Of a stretch of DNA of 64,000 bases, positions 1 through 11,089 are shown piece after piece (the stretch's first letter is position 1; each line of letters starts with the position of its first letter). Both the position numbers and the translations under genes were made by a program. The notes below the pieces were generated by a model that worked only from the letters and a program-made list of their open reading frames with translations, was not told where the DNA came from and did no database searches. Source of the DNA: Lichtheimia corymbifera B2541 (lineage: Eukaryota; Mucoromycota; Mucoromycetes; Mucorales; Lichtheimiaceae); the NCBI GenBank assembly GCA_000697475.1, contig JNEU01000870.1, forward strand, positions 1-64,000. Direction: 5' to 3'.

Positions 1-179
1 AAAACCTTGAATGTGGGAGAGACGATGAATGGATGGTAACATAAATAGGGCGTGCGGCCGTGCGCGCCGATATTGCCCATGGCGACCTCGAAACTTGGTC
101 AGGGGGTGCTCTCGGGCAAGCTGAACAACATCGTTCTCATAAAGCCCCTACACATCATTATGGAAATTTGGAGAAACAG

Positions 180-1690
180 GCGCCTTTATGTTTTTACATA
201 TGCTGTAAGCGTGATACTATATGACAAGTGGTCTTTGTACATTGTCAAGTAGGTAGACCCCGATAGAACCGAAGATGCAGACGGACTTCTTTGTACAACA
301 CAGCTCATTTGCATGATACTTCCCAATGAAGAAACACCACTCTCCATATAACATCACTCTTACAGCATATGTAAAACATAAAGGTGCCTGTATCTCAAAA
401 CTTTGCAATGAAACGTGGGGTCTTCAATCGAACAAAGTTGCTCGTCGGGGTGAAGCGCACCTTGGGTGCAAGTTTCACGATCGTCGCGGCCGATCTCAGA
501 TTCACCCAATGTCACCACCAGCCTCGTCGAAAAAAATTTCAAGAGGTCGACCTGAACCACTTTGGCTGGTGGTGACATTGCGTGAATCTGAGATCGGCCA
601 CGACGATCGTGAAACTTGCACCCAAGGTGCGCTTCACCCCGACGAGCAACTTTCTTCGATTGAAGGCCCCACGTTTCATTGTAAATTCTTTAGTTATGGG
701 CATCTTTATGTTTTACATACGCTGTGACCATAATGCTATATGACAAGTGGTGTTTGTTCATTGTCAAGTAGGTAGACCCCGATAGAGCCGAAGATGCAGA
801 CGGACTTCTTTGTGCAACACAGCTCATTTGCATGATACTTCACAATGAACAAACACCACTTATCATATAGCATCACGGTTTCAGCACATGTAAAAACGTA
901 AAACTGCCTGTATCTAGGATTGGCAAGCTTGATCGGGGAAACATAATTGACAAGGTGCGCTCGACCACGGCGAGCAATATTGTTCTATGGAAGACCCCAC
1001 GTTTCATTGTAAAGTTTAGAGATACAGACACCTTTATATTTTACATATGCTGTAAGCGTGATGCTATATGAAAGGTTGTGTTTGTTCATTGTCGATCAGC
1101 TTGACCCTGATAGAGCGGAAGATGCGCAGCGACGTGCTTGTGTAACACAGCTCATTTGCATGATACTTCACAATGAACAAACACCACTTGTCATATAGCA
1201 TCCCGTTTACAGCATATGTAAAACACAAAGATGCCCATAACTAAAAATTCTACAATGAAACGTGGGGTCGTCAATCGAACAGAGTTGCGCGGCGGGGTGA
1301 GGCGCACCTTGTGTGCAAGCTTCACGATCGTCGTGGCCGATCTCAGATTCACCGAATGTCACCACCAGCCAAAGTCGAAAAAAAAATTCAAGAGGTCGAC
1401 CGTCAATCCACTTTGGCTGGTGGTGACATTGCGAAATCTAGGATCGACGAGCCTGATCGTGAAACTTGCACCCAAGGTGCGCTTCACCCCGACGAGCAAC
1501 TTTGTTCGATTGAAGACCCCACGTTTCATTGTAGAATTTTTAGTTATGGGCATCTTTATGTTTTAAATATGCTGCTGCAAGCGTGAGGCTATATGATAGG
1601 TGGTCTTTGTTCATTGTGAAGTAGAATGACGCTGATAAAGCCAAAGATGCAGAGGGGCGTGCTTGTGTAACACAGCTCATTATGCATGAT
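180..1690. repeat. Tandem array of three long foldback (inverted-repeat) units
   Basis: Three head-to-tail units begin at about 324, 843 and 1170. Each unit is a long inverted repeat: a left arm of roughly 200 bases, a short centre, and its reverse complement. Units are separated by a spacer of about 75-80 bases (247-323, 763-842, 1098-1169) that reads in the same direction each time. Full units are about 515-520 bases; the middle one is internally deleted (about 327). A lone right arm lies at 185-246. Both arms can be translated for 60-110 codons without a stop, but this follows from the symmetry and is not evidence of a gene. I see no transposase. A MITE-like or foldback element is the best description. 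Confidence 0.85.
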
Positions 1691-1778
1691 GGAACGATCA
1701 ATGGATGATGTTTTATATACTATTCAATAGCAGCTCGTCATTGGATGCTAATAGCCTCTTCTTCCCGCTCCCAATTTT

Positions 1779-2040
1779 GACCATTCGATTACATGTAAAT
1801 AATGCTCCTCCTGAAGATATTCACTTCCATCATTCATTGATCCGCCGAGCTGATTTGACCGAGCAACGGAGGTCATCAAACAACGATTATATCAATTGAG
1901 ATAGGTAACCCATACCGTAGACCGACTAATGTAACCTCTCTTTGACCGTAGCTCAATCTAATCAGCTCGGATCAGGAAAGTTGAATGATGGAAATGAATA
2001 TCTTTAGGAAGAGCATTATTTACATGCGATCGAATGGTCA
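1779..2040. repeat. Second, unrelated inverted repeat (arms about 87 bases)
   Basis: The left arm at 1779-1865 and the right arm at 1951-2040 are imperfect reverse complements around a centre of about 85 bases. Half of the same sequence recurs at about 58,975-59,100, again directly downstream of the first foldback family. The two modules therefore appear to travel together. Confidence 0.75.
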
Positions 2041-2191
2041 GAGATGCCGATCGCGAGGAAATGGGTGTAGCTCGCAATAATGGCTATTATAATGTAGTAT
2101 GTAACGATTATGCATTGCTCGACAAAGGCTAACTTTTTCGATCTGCTACACAAACAAATCCTTCTTTTTCCTTGAGTCTATTGTGGTCTAA

Positions 2192-2310
2192 CTACTTGAC
2201 AATGAACAAAGACCACTTTTTAATAACGTCATGCTTACAGCATCAGCAAAAACATAAAAGCGTTTATAGTTTATTAGAACAAAGTTGCTCGACAGGGTCC
2301 ACAGGATCTC
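2192..2310. repeat. Isolated left arm of the foldback family
   Basis: This stretch restarts the left-arm sequence of the array at 180-1690 (the segment with caatgaacaaa, the acagcat core and the aacaaagttgctcg block) and then diverges. Together with the lone right arm at 185-246 it gives the 0.2-2.3 kb region an overall mirror-like arrangement. Confidence 0.6.
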
Positions 2311-3549
2311 ATGTGGAAGTTCCACAGTCGATGCTGCCAATACCAGGTTTCTCAATGTCGCGTGTGACCACCGGTACCAGCCAAAAGAAGCGTACGTTAT
2401 AGATAATGGGATTGGTATTATAGGTGGAAACAAAGAGCATCGAGCAGGAGGCACTTAATTATATCTTTACTCAAGCACGTGATGCAGTGTAGATCCCCTC
2501 ATCAATGGACGCGATTCGCTCAAATGAAGTATTCATCGTGCTAATGAAAAACGTAATGTATGGCAACCTGCATATCGTAGTAGCCAACAAGAGCAGCGTG
2601 GAAGATGAATGGCACATACATGGGGCTATTTTGTGCTAAAAGGACGAAGGCTGACCTAGCTTTGCATGTTGATGTGAAGTGTTTATTGATGCTCTACCAG
2701 GCGGGAGAGCAACTAAAAACCAATTGTGCAACTTGCATGCGGTAAATATGATATCATCAGTGCCCTTTTGGGGAACGGGACAACTATGATGGCATCAGCA
2801 GGCGCTGTTGCTTTGTATATAGGTTATCACCATTGGGCTCCACCATGGGCTTATGGTATTGTGGGTTATCGAAGCAAATAGAAGGATCATGATCAAAACT
2901 GTGGGACCAATGAACGTATTGTTTAATCGAGTTTCATGGTAATAGAGATGTTGTCCATGATACAATGCGGTGATTCGGCTAATCGTTTTAGTAGAACTCA
3001 GTTTTCTGGAACAATATGGAATATCTAATGAGACGATTGATGATCATTTATACATAATGGCTAGTGATAGTAAAGAGCACAGGTATGAAATAAGCATGTC
3101 TTTATTAACAAGGAGCTGGTGCATTGGCATGGAATGGATCGAACAAGGAGGGAGGAAGATTGGACACTACCTAATACCCGGATAAGAAATGCTATTCGTT
3201 GAAAGTTTGCGGGTATGATGTAATGTGTAACATTTGACGTAATGATTTTGGAGCAGACCTCTCTCTCTTTGTTCTCGCTTGTGCCATTTCATTCATTTCG
3301 GTAGGTGGTGTGGCTCATGCTATGATTGAGACTCTATGTTGGTGTGTTACAATGGGCTAACCTTGGTTATGGTACCAGGTGAAAATCAGTCGAGGCGCTT
3401 TGACTTGGAACATATCGAAAAACTCTTAACGATTGTCAGTTTCGAAGCAACCAAAGGTACATGGAGCACGTTTATTTGTTATTGACTTTATTCTAATCGG
3501 TGCAAGTCTTATCAGAAGCAACACGAATATTCAGTCTGTCAATTGCAGT
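2311..3549. other. Gap without a recognised gene, upstream of the bZIP gene
   Basis: Only short open frames with no recognisable composition are present. The part next to 3550 probably carries the promoter and 5' leader of the bZIP gene. I see no tRNA, repeat or conserved motif. Confidence 0.4.
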
Positions 3550-4844
3550 ATGACTTCAGTGCAATCAGGAACGACCGCAGGTATGTGTTTGGTTTAGTCA
3601 GCTTTTTGTATATATGCGGGCGGGGGTTTTATAGCGAAAAGGAGATGATACTAAAGGAGCTTGTCATATACAGCTGTCAATAGCCCACCCATGGCAGTGT
3701 ACCCACTCAATTCAAGCTCAAAGTTGGACCAAGAACCCAATCCTTTCGAGCAAAGCTTTGCAACGAATGTAACCGGTTCCACCCCCAGCAGCGGTAACAG
3801 CAGCAACAATTCTCAGCATCAGAAAGATAGCCTACCAAAGCTACCACCAGTAGCAGCCCTTGATAGTCCTGCTGGTGTGATGAATGCATTGCCTAAGGAT
3901 GTTGCAAGCCAATTTCAATGGGATTCGTTACGCAGAGGCCCTTTGTCACCGTCCATGCTCACTGGCCCAACAAGACAACAACAGCAACAACAACAACAGC
4001 AGCAGTATGACTACAATAGCAACAATGCCACAAGTCACATGACTCAATCGAGTAACAATTACGGGGATCGATCAGGTAACAAACCAGATTAATGCGTTGA
4101 TTACAATATGCTCATATCCATAATTGTGTAGCGTACAATGCCAAACGCAAAGCTGATGACAACTCTTCAAGCAGCCAATCACCTGTGCAAGGGACGACAT
4201 CTGCTGATAATTTACAACAACAGAGTCCATCACCTGAACCTGATTCAAAACCAAAGCAACAAAGCAGAAAGAAAGCTCGTCCAAAAACAGCGGAGGATGA
4301 AGAGAAACGACGCAACTTTTTGGAGAGGAACCGAATAGCTGCATTGAAGTGTCGACAACGCAAGAAACAATGGCTTAACAACTTACAAAACAAGGTGGAA
4401 GTGTTGACCAACGAGAATGAGCAATTACAAATGCAAGTTGAGACCATGCGAGAAGAAATCATGAATCTCAAGACATTACTACTTGCACACAAGGATTGTC
4501 CTGCTGCACAAAACAATGGCTTCAATGGTTCGATACCCAAAGGAATGCCAGTAATGCATCAACAAGGTATGCGAGCAACTGGACCATCCAATGGCGGACC
4601 TCCACCTCCACCTCCAAATGCAGTTTATTCACAACCATTCTCAGCTGCTGATCGATCACAGACCACAAGTGCTCCTATGAATGCACCTCCACAACAACCA
4701 CATCACTTTCAGCAACAGCCACCACCACCACCACCAGCAGCTATGGTTGGCATGCCTATGCAGGCCCCACAGAGTCATCCTGTACAGCAACAAGGTATGA
4801 TGGCTGGTGCTTCAGGTCCATCCACAGGCGTCATTCGATTATAA
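3550..4844 (+). CDS. Atf1/Sko1-type bZIP transcription factor
   Basis: Nuclear stress-response activator of the ATF/CREB class, 381 residues from three exons (3550-3580, 3674-4075, 4132-4844). The first exon encodes only ten residues and is joined in frame to an exon carrying an EPNPFEQSF motif like the Aft1 osmotic-stress segment. A second motif, QFQWDSLRRGPLSPSML, resembles the Aft1 HRA region. A poly-Q run follows. The C-terminal third has the basic region NFLERNRIAALKCRQRKKQW and a leucine zipper (heptad leucines from NLQNKVEVL onward), then a proline/glutamine-rich tail. In ascomycetes such factors are targets of the Hog1/Sty1 MAP kinase and bind CRE sites (TGACGTCA); that regulation is inferred here from family membership. 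Confidence 0.9.
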
Positions 4845-6328
4845 ACGCACACTTTCAACATATGCCATTATCTTTTTCTTCTTTGTCTCTCATCATCCAT
4901 ACCAGTTTCTTGCCTGTATCCTTTTCTTTCCTTGTTGCATAAGCAGTTGCTAATATCCCCCCTCGTTTTCATCCTTGCGGCTTTGCACTTACCTCCCTCT
5001 CTCTCTCTCTCTCTCATCTTTCCTTTCCACATGTTGCATAAGAGTTTTATATGGAGTGTAAAAAATAAAAGAACAACAAATGATTCATTCCTAATTTGTG
5101 CACAGACCCTTGTGTGTATAGCAACAAGAGGAGTTGCATGTATGTTTGTCTATCAGGGAATTGTAACTTGCGTTATGATGTTGGCCCATCGTGGTTATGT
5201 GCAACCCAAACTTTTTTCATGCAGCCGTATGTACCTACGTGTGGTACACAAAATGTACGATTAGGATTTGGTCCATTTGTATGTACTGAAACAACCTGTG
5301 GACTCCTTTGTACGATGACCACACAGCAGCATCAGCAGCAGCATCAGTGATGATCGGCGACAACAACAACAATGCTGTAGTGTCTAATGAGCGCATGATG
5401 AAATGTGCGCTGGTGTCACCAATCTCAATCATGCATGGTGGGACAAGATGGATAAGCATCCAAAGTGATAAATATGGCTGTAAGATTGAATATACCAAAT
5501 ACGCACAATTTGTCAAGAAAGTAACGGGTCAAAGCACGCCAAGACAAGAGAATGGGCTGCAGCAAGGTGCATTCACCATCGGTTATCGCGCGCTCGGAGA
5601 ACATTCCGGTTCTGAGATTGCATACAACATCAACCAATGCATCGTCTACAGCCCAAAAAAAGATTCACTGGTAAATGTCGTGTTGCTTCACGCTATGCTG
5701 TGGCACATGAGTTAGTGCAGACGCTCAAGGAGAAATAACCTAATACCGCTTGCCTTTAAAACAAAATAAGCGAAGAAGGAGGGAGGCGTTGTTGTAAAGG
5801 AACGCCACCATCATTACCACAATCCATGGTGGAAAGAAAGAAAAAAGGGTGGTGATAGTATAGTAGTAAGGCAAAATGTTGTCGATTAAAGGAGGGGTGA
5901 TGGGCCCAAGACCTGCGTTGCGTTGGGGGAGAATTATTACGCCGATCCAACGAATTTATGAACAATGAAGGTGTGTGTGTATGTGGTGTCCTCAGCTGGC
6001 GCTGCATGGTAATATTGAATGTTTGTAAGTGGAGAGGAGGCGAACTAAATAGATTTTCTAGATCTCACTTGCATAAGGCGTGTATGTGTGTGTGTGTGTG
6101 TGTGCCTCCCTCCCCCAAGCATGGCCGTTGAGTTTAAACAGGCAAGACAAATTGTGGATGTAAGAGGGGTGATGATAAGGGGCGGGAAGTATGATGGAAT
6201 GAAGGCAGTTTTATTTTTTCTCCATAGAACAACACGTCAATATAAAAAGGACCCCATCTAGATCCAATCCATTTCGCTATTTAACACATACACATACATA
6301 TACGCATTTGCTACCATAATACATACAT
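4845..6328. other. Long gap; microsatellites and one unassigned 135-codon frame
   Basis: The first part is the bZIP 3' end (AATAAA near 5066) with a CT microsatellite at about 4996-5014. A plus-strand frame at 5308-5715 (135 codons, starting beside a CAG/CAT repeat) matches no family I know and lacks clear gene signals. A GT microsatellite lies at about 6085-6104. A TATA-like box (tataaaaagg, about 6241-6250) sits 80-90 bases upstream of the next start codon. Confidence 0.45.
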
Positions 6329-7791
6329 ATGCTTCAATCGCAAATCCTTAGTGTTCTACCACGTCGAATGCTTGCCAGCTTATGGGCATCAGCAGAAACA
6401 CGTCTTACGGTAAATGTGGTTGACAATGGGGCTGATGTCGTTTCACAAAGGATCGTCCCATGCTGACTTTTTATTCATACAGCTATCGCATTTCACCGCC
6501 AACAACCACAGCAATGCTACCTCGCCAGCCTTTCTTTGTGCTGAGTTACCGGTTCGATACATGCATATGTTGAGATTGTTGTCGTCTCTTCCGCTAGATG
6601 CATTGCAATCGCCTATGATTAAACACGTATCGCATCGATATCTCCACGATTTGTGTACATTGTTACATCCATCCATGCAGAATACATCAAGTCGTGCATT
6701 CAGTGATGTGATGCGGCGGTTGCGACAACGACAAGCGACTAGCTTAATCCGATTGCGATATGCATTGGCAGGGTCTGCCATGTTGATGGATAATATCAAT
6801 ACGATTGGACTCGGGATTCAGTTTCTCACTGGTAATTTATTCCACGCATATCTTTTTCCTCTTTGGCTATTGCGCTACCCCTATCGTTTCCTATCCCTCC
6901 CCCCATTTTACGTTTTTCTTGGCATTCTCCCCCTTGGTACATAATGCATGGATTCTTGTCACTCACTCCTGTATCATAATGCACTTAGAACAACATCTTT
7001 CATGGCCCGATCGTGTTCAAGAAGTGAGGCCAGTGGAAATTGCCATGCAGGCTGCAGACGATGTAAGACAAGTCTGTGCCTCCTGTCTTGGCAAACAACC
7101 ACCTTCAATCTCTATCACTGACAAGGGATCCTCACAAGAAATGCATTATGCTCCTAGTGCATTGCATCGTATATTATTCGAATCCATGCTATTAGCTGTA
7201 CGTGCTCACATGACCACAGCTGCCACTACTACATCCACATCAAGGTGGCCATCTTTATCCTTTATGCGTAAAAATAAGCAGCGACCTATTCAATTGGATA
7301 TTTTTGGTGGTCCAACAAGTGTCGGATTCCGCTTGGATAGTCCAGCTCCTTTGTTGACAAGAGATACTTTGCATGACATACCACGTGACCCCATTGGTAT
7401 TCCCATTGCTCATCAGGTGTTGAGCTCAACAGAAGCTGACACCCTCAGCAAACATGGAGATGAACAATTACCCAATGCTGAATGGCATGTATGGAGCGGG
7501 TGGCGTGCAGCTAAAACAATGGCTAGCCACTGGGGTGGTAACCTTGATGCTATGTCTGTTGATGGTCTTGGGACAACAATGTATCTTGCTCTTGACCGCG
7601 ACTTGAACATCAGCGAACGTTATCCTGTTTACAACCCATCACGTAGGCGCTATAATCCAGAAACACAGCTTGAAGCTTTCCTTGATGCCATTTCACAGCA
7701 ACAAAGCACAACCCATCAATACCAACGTCCTGTCAAAGATCATTCCATTTCTCTCTCAGCAGCTGTTGCATCTGCAGTTGCTCATGCTTAA
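6329..7791 (+). CDS. PDK/BCKDK-family mitochondrial protein with degenerate ATP-binding motifs
   Basis: A 410-residue protein from three exons (6329-6409, 6483-6831, 6989-7791), close to the usual length of mitochondrial pyruvate or branched-chain dehydrogenase kinases. It begins with a basic, Ser-rich presequence-like stretch (MLQSQILSVLPRRMLASLW). The N-terminal four-helix domain is recognisable by AELPVRYMHMLRLLSSLP. The GHKL ATPase half is recognisable by YAPSALHRILFESMLLAVRA and, near the C-terminus, HWGGNLDAMSVDGLGTTMYL. Key catalytic features are missing. The N-box (ELFKN in active PDKs) reads ESMLL, so the Mg-binding Asn is lost. The DxGxG box reads DSPAP, and the glycine-rich ATP lid before the final block is eroded. 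It may regulate or scaffold a dehydrogenase complex rather than phosphorylate it; that is inference. Confidence 0.75.
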
Positions 7792-8311
7792 TACTCTCAT
7801 TTTCATGTTTCTTTGTTTCTTGTTTTCATTCTTCATTTCAACCCATACCCACCACCATACCACCACATCTCTTTGTTTTTACATTAATTGTTCCTGTTTT
7901 TTATTACTATATGCATCCATTTCCCATTCAGCAAACAACCATAGGCTATCTCATTCATCATCCTCCCTAGTCCATTTCCCTAGAATACGCCTATATTATG
8001 TTAGATGACCCAATTAATGAGTACATCCAATACAGTCTCCAATATCATCTTCCATTCTTTGAGTCTTTTGAGCGATGCTACTACCTTCCCCTGGTTATGT
8101 TAGACTCCTCCTCTCCTCACCCTTATGCATCATGCACGCCTATAAATATAGGGTGGCAACGTTTTTCTGATACGAAATGATATGTTTCAAGACGTTGTGT
8201 GTAAGCATTTCTTCTCTCAATGGATGAACTAATATCCAATATGGACGACTCAGCATCCCGCATCTTATCATTTTTCTCTTATCCTTTTCCGACGCCCAAG
8301 ATACAGCCGCC
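7792..8311. other. Intergenic region between tandem genes
   Basis: Pyrimidine-rich 3' flank of the PDK-like gene followed by the leader of the next gene. No further gene or repeat seen. Confidence 0.4.
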
Positions 8312-9176
8312 ATGGCAACAAGTGAATCACTCTCCATTACTTCATCCAGTCCTCTTAGCAGTGTTGACGAGAACATGGTGGCCGATTTGCCCATTTTAAA
8401 AGAAGCATCCACAACTAATGCGACAACGGCTAACAATGCCGAGACTCAACAAGCGCAAAATGCACCATCAGCAAGCGCTTCTACGTCAACGTCCGTAACT
8501 ACTGCCAATACGACGACCACGCCAACCCAAAGTGCAGCAACGACAACGACACCAATGGTTACACCTGCAGCTACTGTTCCTGTCAACAACAATGTGCCCA
8601 CTGTTATCCAGCCGCCACCGCCGACATCCACCACCAGCTTTGAAGAAATCCAAAAACAGCTGAAAGCAACATTGGATCACGTGGAACAAAGGAATATGGT
8701 CAGCGGATTCCAAACACTAAGTAAAGCTACCAGTGCTGTAGTCGATCATTGTGAGCAATTGGGTAAGTCAAAGGATGATTGGAATAGACCCTGATAGGGT
8801 GGAATATTAATGGGACTGAATAGGCCTTACATCGGATGACCATCCTTATAATGCAATCGATCGTGAGCAGTTTTGGGCAGGCTTGAATAATTGCTGGCTC
8901 TATGCATTGGCTCAACGACAAGAACCTAGCAGTGAAGTGGAGCGGATGACGGATCAACACTTGTATGGATTACGTGAAATGGTCGTCGCGTGGGCTGATA
9001 AACTCGAACGCTATGGCCTGGTGGATTATGAAATGGGATGGTGGGAAGCCGACATTTTAGCAGCTATCGATGCCATTCTTGCCATGAACTATGCAGCAGC
9101 CCAAGCAGCAGCCCAAGCTGTCGTAGCTCAAGCAGCTGCAGCTTTGTTTGGTGAGGATGTCCTCAAACAGCAATGA
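8312..9176 (+). CDS. Conserved protein of unknown function with Thr/Ser-rich N-terminus
   Basis: Two exons (8312-8762, 8824-9176) joined in frame give 267 residues. The start lies in a strong context (gccgccATGg). Residues 1 to about 105 are low-complexity Thr/Ser/Ala/Pro, probably disordered. The rest looks like a compact helical domain, with phrases such as FWAGLNNCWLYALAQRQ and ERYGLVDYEMGWWEADI rich in aromatic residues. The end is an Ala-rich helix (AAQAAAQAVVAQAAAALF). There is no signal peptide or membrane segment. I do not recognise the family. The contrast between a degenerate head and an ordered, Trp-rich tail suggests a real, conserved protein. Confidence 0.8.
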
Positions 9177-9378
9177 TTATATACAACACACAACAGCCGC
9201 TTTGGCATGCATCACGTACATATTTCTCATATCCTAGTACTCATATCTTCATCATTCACATCTTCCTCCCCCAACTCTTGTTTGAATTACATTTTGTGTA
9301 TATATACAATAATAGTTTTTTTCATATAACATACTACTCTATTTCAAATACTACTACAATGTACAGGGCTTCTATCAT

Positions 9379-10965
9379 CTACTGCTCATTGTTGTCTCCT
9401 TCTTCTTCATCCTCCTCCTCACCATCATCAATGCCAGGGAATGGGAATGTGAGGATAGCAGCGACACCACTGAGCAAGTTCAATTCTACAAACAATATAA
9501 ACGTCGTCAATACCAATATATACTATACACTTCATGTCCAACTTACGTTCACCAGATACATGCATACTTGAAAATACACGAACAGTGCCTCCCATGGATC
9601 GAACCGATTCAACCAAATCCACATACTTGCGTCTCGTTGCAATATCTGCAGACCGGAACAATTCATCCGTCACCAACAAGGTACCAATAGCACCATGCTC
9701 ATTTGCTTTGGCCACATGAGAGTATCCGTAAAAGGCACGATCAGGATCCGCATTCATCATTGCATAAAATTCATCAAGAGCTTGTACTTCACGGGCTGCC
9801 TTGGTATCAGCAAGCTTGTTTTGGATGGAAGGGTCTTGCATAACCTCATTCAGTGAATGCTTATGGCCGCTGGAGCTATGGACGAGCACAAACTTGGATC
9901 GATTTTCAAGGATTGTCTTATTCTCTGTTTTCTAAATGATCATTTATTTAGCTCTCTTTGGGTGCAATAGAATAAACGAGTACTTACCACAGCTTGATCA
10001 GAGATATATTGGTATACTTGCTCCTAATCACATTCGGTGAGTCGTCTTGGAAATTGTGTATAATTTCCTCACGTACCCGTACGAAGCCAGGACTAGCAAT
10101 GATAACTGCCTTGAGAATATTGAAATCAAAAAGACGCAAAATGGCCTGATAAATCTGATCATAAAACTTCTCCAGACCCTATAATAATCCCCAGTCAATC
10201 ACCGTTTGTTGTTTTCCACAGAGTCATTCTTACCTTTTCATGGTTTGTCACAGACCCCTTTCGCTTCCGCGGGATGGGTGTTTCTATCCTCTGCTTGACA
10301 ACCGTCATGTGCTCGGTAAGGAAACAAACATTGGCTAAACCTTCTTGACAAACAATGGCGGCAACGTCTGCTTGTTTAGCAATATCACATGCTTCATCCA
10401 CACGCTCCAGAGCAATGATATCCCATTCAGGCTTATACAATGTGAAATTGCGGTTCAACTCGAGATCGATCGTGTGATAGCTACCCAACTACGAGATCTT
10501 AATCAGCCTACAGATACCTGCGCCACCACCACATTCGTCCTTCATTTACCTTGACATAGGGGTTCTCAGAAGTAACACGGCCATTGATACGCAAAAGACC
10601 AACTTGAGGATCAAAATCGACGGATTCAACAGTGATAGTGAGCACCATGCGTGTGCGTTGGCTGGTCGTAGATCCAGTAGAGCTCTCGGATTGGAGTCGT
10701 CTATCATGATATTATCAATAAGGACATTGAAACACAACACTGGCAAAATACACCCAGTTTACCTAAAGGTGGTAGCCTTGATCTGATCCTCCTTGGAGAT
10801 CAGGTTGTAAACGTGCCACATATCTTCCAGCTCTTCGGGATATAGAGTGACATGACCCGTTGCATCTTTCTCGACAGTCTTGTTGATGAGCTAATGTTGT
10901 TGCAAGTCGATTGGATCGTCAGTGTTGTACTATTGATAGAGTGTTGGTGTTTGTCTTACTCTCAT
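9379..10965 (-). CDS. DOM34: DOM34/pelota ribosome-rescue factor
   Basis: Dom34/pelota works with the GTPase Hbs1 in the cytoplasm to split ribosomes stalled in no-go and non-stop decay. Eight exons join in frame to 389 residues, the usual size: 10960-10965, 10763-10890, 10550-10700, 10234-10488, 10077-10178, 9988-10023, 9547-9931, 9379-9485. The N-terminal Sm-like domain contains [20 protein letters not shown]. The middle domain has [16 protein letters not shown] and PIPRKRKG. The eRF1-like C-terminal domain has DPDRAFYG and [20 protein letters not shown]. The tail is acidic ([12 protein letters not shown]). The first exon is just six bases (Met-Arg); it is required to supply the conserved M-[KR]-L start. 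It diverges from VPS36 with 124 bases between the start codons. Confidence 0.93.
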
Positions 10966-11089
10966 ACTGGCAAAGAGTTGGGGGGTTGTTCAAGAAAGGA
11001 AAAGGTGGAAAAAAGAGAGCCGACCACAGCGCTCACCTCTCTTATGCACCGCGACCACACACCACTCACTCTTCTTGTCGTAAGCCCCG
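10966..11089. promoter_or_regulatory. Shared divergent promoter of DOM34 and VPS36
   Basis: The two start codons face away from each other across 124 bases, so both promoters must lie within or overlap this gap and the first exons. The segment contains a purine-rich tract (aaaggaaaaggtggaaaaaagag) but no TATA box that I can see. Confidence 0.55.

Noticed and set aside
1231..1566. 111-codon frame across the third palindrome
   Set aside because: Both arms are open in mirrored frames because of the inverted repeat, and no family resemblance or gene signals were seen.
6414..7791. Separate long plus-strand frames covering parts of the PDK-like gene
   Set aside because: They include intron sequence. 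The three-exon model joins all conserved segments in one frame.
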